DNA of 21,395 nt from a virus (IMGVR_UViG_3300049489_000463:1-21395); one strand, 5' to 3'. Shown: positions 4,988-13,062, counted from the stretch's first letter. The notes: generated by a model from the sequence alone, not told the origin. Translations and numbers: made by a program.

Positions 4988-5910
4988 CGCCTGTTCCAGT
5001 ATAGCCGCTCCATCGTCTTGTCGGCTGACTTTGCGCCAGTGGCTGCCATACTAACCCGTTTACCTTTTTCAAATACCAGCTCAAACCTCGGATCGTCACA
5101 GTTGTATTCAGAGAAATAGACAGGAAAGTCTCTTGTTGCAGCCCACTCAAAGAATGCAGTGTGATCAAAATGAACTCCGTACTGCTGTTTTATGTATGAT
5201 TTTGAAGCAATGAAATATGGTATATCGCAATAAACAACCGAGTTCGGTTTAATCTCGACTTGCCTATAGTCTAGGCCAGTCATTGTTAGATTACCCGGCA
5301 ACTGCTTCAACTGCTCCAACCGCTCCAACTGCTGCAACGATCTTTGTCTTTCTAGTTGCGCTTTTTGTGTCTTACTCAAGTACGGCAAAAGGAAGTCTGG
5401 CACATTTTTTTTGTACTCGCCGATATGCCTTCTCGCTATCAAGCGCCTCTCTTTGATGCTCTCGGTGCTCCAAGAGTCACGGGAAAGCACTTGCTTTGCG
5501 AGGTCATCAAACTCGCTGAACACGATAGCTTGATGCAGCGACCGCTTGTAGCCTTCGATATTTTTGCCAAAGAGATAGGTCTTCTGATCATTCCCAAACG
5601 ACCACAGGCACCGCACATAGGCATCGCTATCTTTGCGGGCAAAAAACTCCTGACGCGACACCCATGCCGGCTTAAATACGTTGTAGTTGTATTTGCCTTC
5701 AATGGCGTCGCGAATTAGGACAAGAATATCGCTCTTAATCTCGTTGAAATGAAAGTGCTGATACTTGTGTTTCTGGTGAGTCAGCATGTAGTGCGTGACG
5801 GCAAAGCCACCACCAAACAGATCGTAGAAGTTTTCTGCAGGTGGGAAGTAATCGGCTAGATACTGCACAAAATTAGACTTAGAACCCTGGTAGGGAATCC
5901 CGCATTTCAT
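4984..5910 (-). CDS. Orphan DNA adenine N6-methyltransferase (D12 class), DIPY variant
   Basis: A 308-aa adenine methyltransferase of the Dam/D12 class, transferring methyl from S-adenosylmethionine to adenine N6. IPYQGSKSNF (residues 5-14) is the N-terminal motif, FYDLFGGGFAV (28-38) the AdoMet-binding motif, and VVYCDIPYF (225-233) the catalytic motif. The usual DPPY is DIPY here, a form I have seen in some phage enzymes. Residues 192-204 have Leu at every third position (LQQLERLEQLKQL), encoded by a 9-bp tandem repeat. No restriction enzyme is nearby, so it probably protects phage DNA or changes gene expression. It starts at ATG 5910, with GAGGT about five bases upstream. A promoter is proposed at 5934-5962. 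Confidence 0.85.
   Translation of the reverse strand: MKCGIPYQGSKSNFVQYLADYFPPAENFYDLFGGGFAVTHYMLTHQKHKYQHFHFNEIKSDILVLIRDAIEGKYNYNVFKPAWVSRQEFFARKDSDAYVRCLWSFGNDQKTYLFGKNIEGYKRSLHQAIVFSEFDDLAKQVLSRDSWSTESIKERRLIARRHIGEYKKNVPDFLLPYLSKTQKAQLERQRSLQQLERLEQLKQLPGNLTMTGLDYRQVEIKPNSVVYCDIPYFIASKSYIKQQYGVHFDHTAFFEWAATRDFPVYFSEYNCDDPRFELVFEKGKRVSMAATGAKSADKTMERLYWNRR
5299..5337 (-). repeat. 9-bp tandem repeat inside the methyltransferase
   Basis: About 4.3 imperfect copies of a 9-bp unit (CAACTGCTC-like on the + strand), encoding Leu-x-x four times and then Leu, at residues 192-204 between the helical domain and the catalytic motif. Copy changes would keep the frame. Confidence 0.8.
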
Positions 5911-5933
5911 TTTTGACCTCGTTGTTTTGCAAC

Positions 5934-5962
5934 AAGATAGATGAAGCGGGAAAGTCTAGCAA
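5934..5962 (-). promoter_or_regulatory. Possible sigma70-type promoter for the methyltransferase
   Basis: On the minus strand TTGCTA (5962-5957), a spacer of exactly 17 bp and TATCTT (5939-5934), each four of six matches. The leader would be about 20 nt and contains the GAGGT ribosome site. Confidence 0.4.
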
Positions 5963-5963
5963 A

Positions 5964-6221
5964 TCAGACCTGCTCACCAACAGCCTTACCAAGCTTCAGA
6001 ATCTCGAACAGGTCAAGATCTCCAAGCTCACCAGGCACAGCAGCGATACCAACAAAAGCAGCGAGCAATTTCTTGCCTAGCTCTGCGTCTTCATCAACCG
6101 CCTTTTTAATCAGCTCAAGCACGTCCATAGGCTGGAAGCCGTCTTTGAGCTGCAGGATAACAGCCTTAGACAATGCGCCAAGTCCAACGATCAATTCTTC
6201 CGTTTCTTTAATACCGGCCAT
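5964..6221 (-). CDS. Small helical phage protein, unknown
   Basis: An 85-aa protein with a perfect AAGGAG six bases upstream of its ATG. It appears almost all alpha-helical, acidic overall, with alternating hydrophobic positions (ELIVGLGALSKAVILQLKDG, then FVGIAAVPGELGDLDLFEIL), and no continuous stretch long enough to be a clear membrane helix. I recall similar short unassigned proteins in tailed phages, but know no function. It starts 31 bp inside the end of the upstream gene at 6191-6505, so these two are co-expressed. Near lysis genes an amphipathic helical protein could affect membranes, but this is a guess. Confidence 0.65.
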   Translation of the reverse strand: MAGIKETEELIVGLGALSKAVILQLKDGFQPMDVLELIKKAVDEDAELGKKLLAAFVGIAAVPGELGDLDLFEILKLGKAVGEQV

Positions 6222-6505
6222 ATGACACTCCTTATCACGTTAATGGCTATACCAATCCATTTGGTAACCGGGACAAATTGTAACACACCGAGGGCAATAT
6301 CGATCCATGTCTCATGGTCGAATTTGACGCTGTCATGATATCTTTGCAACTCAGGCAGCATCTTGTCATCGCCGAAGACCTTGATGAGGTACTCAGATGG
6401 TGCCTTGAAGTCAGCAGCAGACACGGGAGACTCTTTGCCCGTTTGGATGTGATACCACTCTTCTATGATGTCAGCGGGTATCCTTGTTTGCTTGATTACT
6501 GTCAT
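6191..6505 (-). CDS. Small protein with hydrophobic C-terminus, holin-like candidate
   Basis: A 104-aa protein. I start it at the ATG at 6505 because GAGGA lies seven bases upstream; an earlier in-frame ATG at 6568 lies inside the divergent gene. The first 65 residues are polar and mixed. The last 40 are hydrophobic (IDIALGVLQFVPVTKWIGIA, then INVIRSVIWPVL) and end in the basic tail KKRKN, a pattern that fits one or two membrane-associated helices with a cytoplasmic positive end. This is compatible with a holin or membrane anchor, but no known family is recognised. It is the first gene of the minus-strand island and overlaps the next gene by 31 bp. Confidence 0.55.
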   Translation of the reverse strand: MTVIKQTRIPADIIEEWYHIQTGKESPVSAADFKAPSEYLIKVFGDDKMLPELQRYHDSVKFDHETWIDIALGVLQFVPVTKWIGIAINVIRSVIWPVLKKRKN

Positions 6506-6545
6506 GATGCTATCCTCTCGCAAAACAATTAAAGAGCTTGAAGCA

Positions 6546-6992
6546 ATGTCCATTCCTGATTTTCCCACAAAGATTCGTGATTACAAAGACAGCGATTTGG
6601 CGTTCTGCCGTGACAGCTTCTACAAAGGAGCCGCATCAGCTCCTGAATTCACAGGCATGGATCAGAATATCGCTAAGCCTGGCTTTCGTAACCGCTTCGA
6701 TCGTGTGTTCCAATGGGCAGATATCCGCATCATCTGCGATGCTGAGCACGAGGAGCCTATTTTTGGATGGGTGGCAGTTACCAATCTGCCTAATCACTCT
6801 ATCGTCTGGTGGGTTTACGTTAAGAGCGGCTACCGTAACTTTGGCTTTGCTAGAAGGCTTATTGAAGCAACAGTAAAACACGATAACGTGTACTACCCTT
6901 GGCGCTCACGCGCATCTAATGCGCTCGCCATTAGCTTCAATGCCTCGTTCAATCCTTTCGTCTATGAGGATATTATCCATAATGCGCATTAA
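6546..6992 (+). CDS. GNAT-like acetyltransferase fold protein
   Basis: A 148-aa protein. IRDYKDSDLAFCRDSF near the N-terminus and VYVKSGYRNFGFARRLIEAT in the second half match the GNAT layout: the latter is motif A, with the R-x-x-G-x-A loop that binds acetyl-CoA pyrophosphate. GWVAVTN and IVWWVYV would be the central strands. Tailed phages often carry such a protein just ahead of the small terminase; its substrate is unknown and some may be inactive. The start is uncertain: ATG 6546 has only AAAGAG nine bases upstream, and in-frame ATGs at 6504 and 6507 would overlap the divergent gene. I prefer 6546 because it fits the usual family N-terminus. Confidence 0.65.
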   Translation: MSIPDFPTKIRDYKDSDLAFCRDSFYKGAASAPEFTGMDQNIAKPGFRNRFDRVFQWADIRIICDAEHEEPIFGWVAVTNLPNHSIVWWVYVKSGYRNFGFARRLIEATVKHDNVYYPWRSRASNALAISFNASFNPFVYEDIIHNAH

Positions 6993-7320
6993 GAAACTAT
7001 GTACCTACGAAAACCTCCAGCTGCAGAATGAAGACGGCTCGCGGCCAAGGGGCGCGTGGTCGCGTCTGTCAAAGACATTCACAAGTGAATTCTTCAACAT
7101 AGAGCTATTGCCTGGAATTGGTGCTAAGATAACAGGCAAGAGCCCAGAAGACGACATGAGTACTTTTATCGTGCCGTTTGCTAACATCCCTTATATTGTC
7201 GCGGAGCAAGAGAGCGATGGAGAAACTGCCAACATTATTCGGAGACGACGAAAGAAGACCTCCGCACCAGCCCAAAGCGAAGGGATTCCTGAGGGCGATA
7301 CAGGATCAGATCCACTCTGA
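6982..7320 (+). CDS. Hypothetical protein upstream of terminase
   Basis: A 112-aa protein of unknown function. The N-terminal two thirds (LQLQNEDGSRPRGAWSRLSK and FFNIELLPGIGAKITGKSPE) look like a small beta-rich domain; IVPFANIPYIV gives a last strand, and the C-terminus is a basic then acidic disordered tail (RRRRKKTSA to DTGSDPL). I start it at ATG 6982, which overlaps the end of the GNAT-like gene by 11 bp; the longer in-frame start at 6919 lies deep inside that gene. Its 3' end overlaps the small terminase gene by about 100 bp, an unusually long overlap. The basic tail might bind nucleic acid, which would suit a position beside the packaging genes. Confidence 0.55.
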   Translation: MRIKKLCTYENLQLQNEDGSRPRGAWSRLSKTFTSEFFNIELLPGIGAKITGKSPEDDMSTFIVPFANIPYIVAEQESDGETANIIRRRRKKTSAPAQSEGIPEGDTGSDPL

Positions 7321-7732
7321 AGACGTAGCCAATACCAAGTACAAAGAAGAGTACTGTGAAACTGTTCAGCAGATGGCCTTGTCTGGCTTCTCGCTAAGAG
7401 CTTTCTGTGCTCATGTCGGTATCACATACAAGACAGCTATGCACTGGATCAACAACATCCCGGAGTTTCACGAAGCGGCTAAGGTAGCTGACATGAAGCG
7501 GCATTTCTTCTATGAGCAGAAGGCTATCGAAAATCTAGAAAACAGAGAGTTCAACTCTCAGCTATTCAGCAAACTGACTCAGACAGTAGTCAAGTGGAAT
7601 GAGACAACAGAGCTCCATCAGCATGTGCATCTAGATTCAAAGAATCCGGAGCAGATGACAGCAAGAGAGCGCCTAGAGCGCATTAAACAGCTGCAAGAAT
7701 CTCTTAACATAGGGGCAGTAGTTGAGAGCTGA
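7217..7732 (+). CDS. Terminase small subunit
   Basis: A 171-aa DNA-recognition subunit of the packaging motor. Residues about 54-78 (LSGFSLRAFCAHVGITYKTA and on) are a helix-turn-helix, as expected for a protein that binds the packaging start site. The central region is helical and would form the ring-shaped oligomer, and the C-terminus (TARERLERIKQLQESL) is the usual TerS-TerL contact helix. The start at ATG 7217 is chosen because GGAG and AGAG lie upstream, though neither is ideal; ATG 7178 would add 13 unrelated residues. It directly precedes the large terminase, overlapping it by 11 bp. Confidence 0.78.
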   Translation: MEKLPTLFGDDERRPPHQPKAKGFLRAIQDQIHSEDVANTKYKEEYCETVQQMALSGFSLRAFCAHVGITYKTAMHWINNIPEFHEAAKVADMKRHFFYEQKAIENLENREFNSQLFSKLTQTVVKWNETTELHQHVHLDSKNPEQMTARERLERIKQLQESLNIGAVVES

Positions 7733-9089
7733 CCTGGAGCTTCTAAAACTGCTTGAGTACGAAGACAGCATAAAGAATATCTTTAGCCGCTGCTTTGAGC
7801 CACAGCGTAAAGCCGCACTACACCCAAGTAAGCGCAAAGCTATCAGATGCTCGAGACGAGCAGGCAAGACAGAGCTAGCGGCAACTAAGTTAGTTGAATC
7901 ATCCCTATCAGGGCCTAATGGGATTTCGCTTTATATTGCTTTGACCAGAAAATCCGCAAAGCGGCTTCTATGGTCAAGGTTGAAGCGGATGTGTCAAGAA
8001 TTGCAAGTTTCATTTGATGCCTCAGAGACTGAACTTATTATTAAGTTCTCTAATGGTTCAGAAATATGGCTAGCTGGAGCGAATCAAGAAGACGTAGCCG
8101 AAACTCTCCGGGGCCACGCATACAGAGTAGTTATCTTAGATGAGTGCGCATCGTTCCGTGGCCATATCGACTCTCTCATTGAAGAGATCCTAGAGCCTGC
8201 TACGATAGACGAAGACGGTGAGCTATGGATTATGGGAACACCAAGTTGGGATTTCACAAGTTACTTTTACAAGGCTAACCATAACCCTGAAGAGTGGGAC
8301 TCGTTCTATTGGACGCTGTTCGATAACCCGCACATCAAAGATGCAAAGACTTGGGTAGATGGCCTCAAGAAGCGCAGAGGCTGGAGTGATGACAATCCTA
8401 TTCTGCTGCGTGAGTATCACGGTTTATGGGTGCGTACTAATGACCAGATGGTCTACCTGTTCAACCCTCTTGTTAACATCTCCAAGCGTCAACCAACGCA
8501 ATTTGCCCAAACTGTACTCGGCATTGACTTAGGTTTTGAAGACAAGACAGCTTTCTCCATTGTCGGCCATGAGCAAGATTCTCCTGTTGCACATGTCATC
8601 TATACCGAACGAGTCGGTCATATGCTTATTCACGAAATGGCACAGAAGGCTCTGAGACTCATTGGTAAGCACAATATAGGAACGGTAGTGGTTGATGAAG
8701 GTGGCTTGGGTAAGTCCATCGCTGAGGAGTTTAGGCAACGCTATGGCATCAACTGTAAGCCTGCTCAGAAGCGCGATAAGAGGCTCTATATTGAGCTGTT
8801 CAACTCAGAGTTAAAGGAAGGGCGTATCTTAGTTGACGAAGACAATCCCGTCATTGACGAGTGGAATACGCTGCTCTGGGACGAAGGCAAGCAGGTCGAG
8901 AAGCCAGGCCTACCAAATGACTGCGCTGATGCCACCCTATACGCTTGGCGCGAATCGTACTATTATGCCGAGACAATACCCAGAGAGAAGCCAAAGCGCG
9001 GTTCAGAGGAGTTTCTTCGAGAAGAAGAAGAGAAGCTACTGAAAGAGCGTGTCCGTAAGTACAAACAACAAGAACAGCGGGGCTGGTGA
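7722..9089 (+). CDS. Terminase large subunit
   Basis: A 455-aa ATPase and nuclease that pumps DNA into the capsid. Walker A is CSRRAGKT (residues 43-50), Walker B VVILDE (136-141) with catalytic Glu141, and MGTPS (171-175) is the coupling motif. The C-terminal RNase H-like nuclease shows GIDLG with Asp269, VVVDEGG with Asp325 and NDCADATLYAW with Asp403, the three metal-binding acids expected. All motifs are intact and the length is normal. The start codon is TTG 7722: AGGGG at 7711-7715 is six bases upstream and no ATG or GTG is near. The start overlaps the end of terS and the stop touches the portal start. Confidence 0.93.
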   Translation: MRADLELLKLLEYEDSIKNIFSRCFEPQRKAALHPSKRKAIRCSRRAGKTELAATKLVESSLSGPNGISLYIALTRKSAKRLLWSRLKRMCQELQVSFDASETELIIKFSNGSEIWLAGANQEDVAETLRGHAYRVVILDECASFRGHIDSLIEEILEPATIDEDGELWIMGTPSWDFTSYFYKANHNPEEWDSFYWTLFDNPHIKDAKTWVDGLKKRRGWSDDNPILLREYHGLWVRTNDQMVYLFNPLVNISKRQPTQFAQTVLGIDLGFEDKTAFSIVGHEQDSPVAHVIYTERVGHMLIHEMAQKALRLIGKHNIGTVVVDEGGLGKSIAEEFRQRYGINCKPAQKRDKRLYIELFNSELKEGRILVDEDNPVIDEWNTLLWDEGKQVEKPGLPNDCADATLYAWRESYYYAETIPREKPKRGSEEFLREEEEKLLKERVRKYKQQEQRGW

Positions 9090-10975
9090 CTATGCGTGCA
9101 AGCTGGTGGGAAGAGAAGGGCGAAGAGGCTGCCAAGTGTCTATTTTCTGAGATCAAGGACATCACGCAAAAGGACAGCTCACGGCTCAATACTCTCATGC
9201 AGTACACTAAGCTGTACACTGGCCGCGATAACGTAGCGGTAAGCACACAGGATCTTGTTAGCCGCTTAAGGCTTATTCAAGATGTGCAGAAGCTAGTGCC
9301 CAATGGCCTTCGTTATAACGTTGTCCAGTCGGCTATCAATACCCTCCACGCTAAGATCTGTAAGCGTAAGGAGCGGGTAAGATTCTTGACAGATGGCGGT
9401 TCATGGGCACAGCAGCGAGCAAGCCAGAAGGCTGATCGGATGATCTATGGCGCTTTCATGGATGCTAGAGTGCATGAAGAAAACATGAAGCAGACCCTTG
9501 ATAGTTACTGGGCTGGTTCGGGCTTTGTGCAAGTGTTTCACAAGATACAGGGCGGCAAGGTGCGTCTGTGCGTCAAGCGTGTGCACCCATCGGAGATAGT
9601 TGTCTCCCATGAAGACTCTGAAGATGGCCAACCGTCAACTCTTAGGCGCATCAAGGGGGTGGACGCCGAGAAGCTCATAGCGGCCTTTCCTCAGCACAAA
9701 GAGCGCATTGAGCACATGCAGACCTCTAAGAGCGGCTCATATATGAGCTATGATTACGCAAGCAGACAAGTGCTTGTAGCGGAAGCTTGGCATTTGCCCA
9801 ATGATGACGGAACCGGCGGCAAGCATATCCTTGCCATCGAGAATCAGATTTTAGCCGAAGAGGAGTACACAGCTGACGAGTATCCTATCATCAAACAGGA
9901 TTATCTTTGGGCTCCGATTGGCTACTATGGCATAGGTGTCGCTGAGATTCTGCAAGGTCATCAAAGAGAGATTGACGAGCTGCTGCAGTACAGACAACTG
10001 TGTCTTAAACGAGGTTCTAATCCCCGCACCTACGTCGAGAAGTCTTCAAAGGTCGACCAGGATCAGCTCACCAATGCGCCCAATTCCATTGTTGAATACA
10101 TTGGCACCATGCCTCAGCAGGAAGTGCGCCCACCGTATGCCGATCAATTGGCTAGGGATATAGAGGAGATTTATCAGAAAGCTTACATGGAAGTTGGCGT
10201 GAGTCAACTATCAGCTGCTAGCGAGAAGCCCGCAGGGCTTAACTCAGGCAAGGCACTGCGAGAGTATTCCGATATCGAAACCGAACGCTTTCAGACTGCA
10301 GGGCAGAATAGACAGAACTGTCATGTTGATATCGCTAGAGCGCTCATCAGAGAGATTAAGCGCGTCAATGAGTTGTCAAAGACGAATGCCGAGTACAAGG
10401 CGGCAGTAAAGAAGATCCAGAGTTACAGCAAAGAGAATGGACTGGAGTCGTTTGCATTCAAGGATATCGACATGCTCGAGGGCGACTACATTATCCAGGC
10501 GCACAATGTGTCAATGTTCCCTCAGAAGCCAGAGGGCCAGCTTGAGTATGTGCAGGAGCTGTCAGCTGCAGGACTGCTTGCCCCTGAAGACTCCCTAGAG
10601 CTTCTTGACTTTCCAGACACATCTAGCCTCATTACCCGTCGCCTGTCTGGTAACAGGTACCCGCGTATGGTCATCGAGAAGATGCTAGACACTGGCGTCT
10701 TCATTCAGCCGGATCCCTACGAGAATCACGCACGCAATTTCTCTCTAGCTAACGAGTACTACAACGAAGCTAAGCTTAATGGTCAAGATGAGGAGATGCT
10801 CGAGCTTCTTAGGCGCTACATGGACGCCAATGATAGGTTCATCAAGCTAGCGCAAGAGGCTCAGAAGGCTGAGCAGCAGGCTATGCAAGCACCTGCCGCA
10901 GCTCCAGCGCCTATGCCTGAACAGATGCCACCAGAGATGCCAATAGACCCAAGTCAGTTACCCCAAGCAATGTAA
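9086..10975 (+). CDS. Portal protein
   Basis: A 629-aa portal, the dodecameric channel through which DNA enters and leaves the head. Evidence is its place after terL and its make-up: a helical N-terminus, a mixed domain (SGFVQVFHKI, then RVHPSEIVVSHED, with the typical P-x-E-I-x-x site), a clip/wing region with WAPIGYYGIGVAEILQGHQREID near residue 280, an LNSGKALREYSDIETERFQ helix near 385-405 and a long helical C-terminus. The last 40 residues are rich in Pro, Met, Gln and Ala and are probably disordered. GTG 9086 overlaps the terL stop by four bases (GTGA). ATG 9092, two codons later, is an equally possible start. Confidence 0.88.
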   Translation: MTMRASWWEEKGEEAAKCLFSEIKDITQKDSSRLNTLMQYTKLYTGRDNVAVSTQDLVSRLRLIQDVQKLVPNGLRYNVVQSAINTLHAKICKRKERVRFLTDGGSWAQQRASQKADRMIYGAFMDARVHEENMKQTLDSYWAGSGFVQVFHKIQGGKVRLCVKRVHPSEIVVSHEDSEDGQPSTLRRIKGVDAEKLIAAFPQHKERIEHMQTSKSGSYMSYDYASRQVLVAEAWHLPNDDGTGGKHILAIENQILAEEEYTADEYPIIKQDYLWAPIGYYGIGVAEILQGHQREIDELLQYRQLCLKRGSNPRTYVEKSSKVDQDQLTNAPNSIVEYIGTMPQQEVRPPYADQLARDIEEIYQKAYMEVGVSQLSAASEKPAGLNSGKALREYSDIETERFQTAGQNRQNCHVDIARALIREIKRVNELSKTNAEYKAAVKKIQSYSKENGLESFAFKDIDMLEGDYIIQAHNVSMFPQKPEGQLEYVQELSAAGLLAPEDSLELLDFPDTSSLITRRLSGNRYPRMVIEKMLDTGVFIQPDPYENHARNFSLANEYYNEAKLNGQDEEMLELLRRYMDANDRFIKLAQEAQKAEQQAMQAPAAAPAPMPEQMPPEMPIDPSQLPQAM

Positions 10976-10988
10976 AAGGAGCCAAAAT

Positions 10989-11810
10989 ATGTTTGAATCA
11001 GCACAGTCTACACCAACAGCACCAGAGACGTCCGCTACCGAGTCTAACCCTCAAAGCGAGATTGAGTCGCTGAGAGCCCAATTAAAAGCTAAGGAGGAAA
11101 GTCTTGTCGGCAAGTTTGAAGGCCTCACAAGACGCGAGCGCATGCTCATGCAAAAAGAGCAGGAGCTAAAGTCAAAGCTTGGACAACTTGGCTCGGTGGA
11201 TGAGCTGAAGGATCTGGCGTCAAAAGATCCGCTTAAGCTGCTTGAACGCTTTGGCCTTAACTATGACAAACTCACAGATATCTATGCGGGCATGAACCCA
11301 GAAGATGAGACGAAGGCCAAAGTCAATAACGTGACAAAGGAGCTAGAGGATCTCAAGCGCAAGCTTGAGGAGGGCCAGGCAGAAGGCCAGATGAAAGAGA
11401 TTATGCGCGTCAAAGAAGCCAAGCTCGAGGGGCTCAAGTCACTTGCTTCTAGGGAAGGCTCAGATTATACTCTAGTTAATCAATTCGGTAACTTTGATGA
11501 TGTCTTGTTGTACATGTCCGAGCATTACAATGCGACCGGAGAGATACTATCCGATGACGAAGCTCTAGAACATGTCGAGCGTCGCCTAGAAGATAGTTTG
11601 AAGGTGCTAAAGGGTAACGCAAAACTGCAGAAACTTTTTGGCATCAATGAGCCTGCACAGAACGAACGCGAGCAAGAAGTTCAAGGTACTTTCGGTTTAC
11701 ATGACTCTAAACTAAAAACTGAGACGCCCAAGACAGAATCAACTCGCGGACTATCTGATCAGCAGCTATGGGAACTAGCTCTATCTAAAATGCCGCAGAT
11801 CAAGCTGTAA
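10989..11810 (+). CDS. Capsid scaffold protein
   Basis: A 273-aa acidic, Glu/Lys/Leu-rich protein with a disordered N-terminus (rich in Ser, Thr, Pro, Ala) followed by coiled-coil helices (EIESLRAQLKAKEESL and, near 110-150, NVTKELEDLKRKLEEG). It ends with a short helical segment (LSDQQLWELALSKMPQIKL) that may be the capsid-binding tail. Its place between portal and capsid genes and this composition are typical of phage scaffolds, which guide shell assembly and then leave or are cut. No protease motif is seen. AAAGGAG lies about six bases before the ATG. Confidence 0.8.
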   Translation: MFESAQSTPTAPETSATESNPQSEIESLRAQLKAKEESLVGKFEGLTRRERMLMQKEQELKSKLGQLGSVDELKDLASKDPLKLLERFGLNYDKLTDIYAGMNPEDETKAKVNNVTKELEDLKRKLEEGQAEGQMKEIMRVKEAKLEGLKSLASREGSDYTLVNQFGNFDDVLLYMSEHYNATGEILSDDEALEHVERRLEDSLKVLKGNAKLQKLFGINEPAQNEREQEVQGTFGLHDSKLKTETPKTESTRGLSDQQLWELALSKMPQIKL

Positions 11811-11816
11811 CGGGCG

Positions 11817-11833
11817 TCTCCTATAATTGGAGA
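11817..11833 (+). promoter_or_regulatory. Hairpin that would cover the capsid gene's ribosome-binding site
   Basis: TCTCC, loop TATAATT, GGAGA. The 3' arm contains GGAG (11829-11832), the likely ribosome site for ATG 11842, so pairing could limit capsid translation. The loop contains a perfect -10 hexamer (TATAAT, 11822-11827), but no fitting -35 box lies 16-18 bp upstream. Confidence 0.35.
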
Positions 11834-11841
11834 TTACCCTA

Positions 11842-13062
11842 ATGGGACTTGACCTAACCAGCTTTGCACCAGCGCTGAAAACGCTGTACCCTGGCGACAA
11901 GATCGAAAAGCTTATTTACGCTGACCGTCCTATCCTTGCTATGATGCCTAAAGATGAGTCTTTCTTCGGAGACAGCTCTAAAGAAACTTTGATGTATGGC
12001 AATCCTCAGAATATCTCGGCTACCTTTGCAACTGCACAAGGCCTCAGCTCTAACTCCGAGTACAAGGCCTTCTTGCTTACTCGCGTTAAGAAGTATGGCT
12101 TTGGCTTTGTTGACAACGAAACCATCAAGGCTTCGTCCAACGATAAGGGCGCTTTCCTTAAGGCACTCAGCGAAGAAATGGACAACGCCATCTCTGGAGT
12201 TGGCCAGGCCATTGCTGTTGACCTCGCAAGAGACGGATCCGGTGCACTTGCGCAGCGAGCCTCTATCTCTTCGGACACCGTGACTCTTTCTAACCCCGAA
12301 GACGCACGCAACTTTGAAGTAGGCATGAGCGTTTCAGCTGCTGCCGCTAAGTCGTCTGGTGGCCTCCGCACGGGCTCAACAACGGTTACAGCTGTTGACT
12401 CCATCGCTGGAACAATCACGCTTGCATCTGCTGCAGCTATCAGCTCGTTTACCAATAACGACTACCTGTTTCGCACTGGCGACCGTAACGCTTGCGTTGC
12501 TGGTATTCAGGACTGGCTACCCCTTGATGACCGCTCTACTGAGTTGGCAGCTTCGTTCTTTGGTGTGGTTCGTTCTGCTAACCCCACCCGACTTGCTGGC
12601 GTAACTGCTGACCTCTCTGCTCTGCCTATTGAGCAAGCAGTTAGTCGCGCAGTCACATTGGTTGAAGCTGAGGGCGGCATGCCTGACTACTGCTTTTTGA
12701 ACTATGAAGACTTTGAAGACCTGCGCAATGCGCTTGGCTCTAAGGTCCAGTATGTTGAAGCAGTGACTTCGGGAAGCCAAACCAAGTACGGATCGATTGG
12801 CTTCTCTGGTATCGGCATTCACGGCTCTAAGGGTAAGGTGACGGTTCTTGCTGACCGTACTGTAGTTCCTGGACGATGCTACATGCTGACAACCAAGAGC
12901 TGGAAGCTCCGGAGCCTCGGGCCTCTAATGGACGTATTCGACACCGATGGCTTGCCTTTCTTGCGACAGGCTTCTGCTGATGGCGTTGAAATCCGCATCA
13001 CAAGCTACGCAAACCTTGTTTGCCGCGCTCCTGGCTGGAATGGCCAATTTAAGATCCGTTAA
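11842..13062 (+). CDS. Major capsid protein
   Basis: A 406-aa shell protein, by position after the scaffold and by similarity in pattern to the capsid proteins of short-tailed phages. LKTLYPGDKIEKLIYADRPI and LAMMPKDESFFGD near the N-terminus, then MYGNPQNISATFATAQ and FLLTRVKKYGFGFVD, fit the HK97-fold arm and spine region. An insert at about 165-205 is rich in Ala, Ser and Thr (a surface domain), and the C-terminal half holds the A-domain and ends in RITSYANLVCRAPGWNGQF. I use ATG 11842, not TTG 11827, since GGAG at 11829-11832 lies nine bases before it. It carries no visible cleavage site. Confidence 0.85.
   Translation: MGLDLTSFAPALKTLYPGDKIEKLIYADRPILAMMPKDESFFGDSSKETLMYGNPQNISATFATAQGLSSNSEYKAFLLTRVKKYGFGFVDNETIKASSNDKGAFLKALSEEMDNAISGVGQAIAVDLARDGSGALAQRASISSDTVTLSNPEDARNFEVGMSVSAAAAKSSGGLRTGSTTVTAVDSIAGTITLASAAAISSFTNNDYLFRTGDRNACVAGIQDWLPLDDRSTELAASFFGVVRSANPTRLAGVTADLSALPIEQAVSRAVTLVEAEGGMPDYCFLNYEDFEDLRNALGSKVQYVEAVTSGSQTKYGSIGFSGIGIHGSKGKVTVLADRTVVPGRCYMLTTKSWKLRSLGPLMDVFDTDGLPFLRQASADGVEIRITSYANLVCRAPGWNGQFKIR

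Noticed and set aside
5921-5936. Short inverted repeat TTGTT-TTGC-AACAA before the methyltransferase
   Set aside because: Only five weak A/T-rich pairs and no T-run; not a convincing terminator or operator.
8851-9246. 131-codon minus-strand ORF across the terL-portal junction
   Set aside because: Runs antisense to two clear genes and shows no recognisable motif.
12006-12455. 149-codon minus-strand ORF opposite the capsid gene
   Set aside because: Shadow of a strongly coding plus-strand gene; no ribosome site, composition is the complement of Ala/Ser-rich codons.
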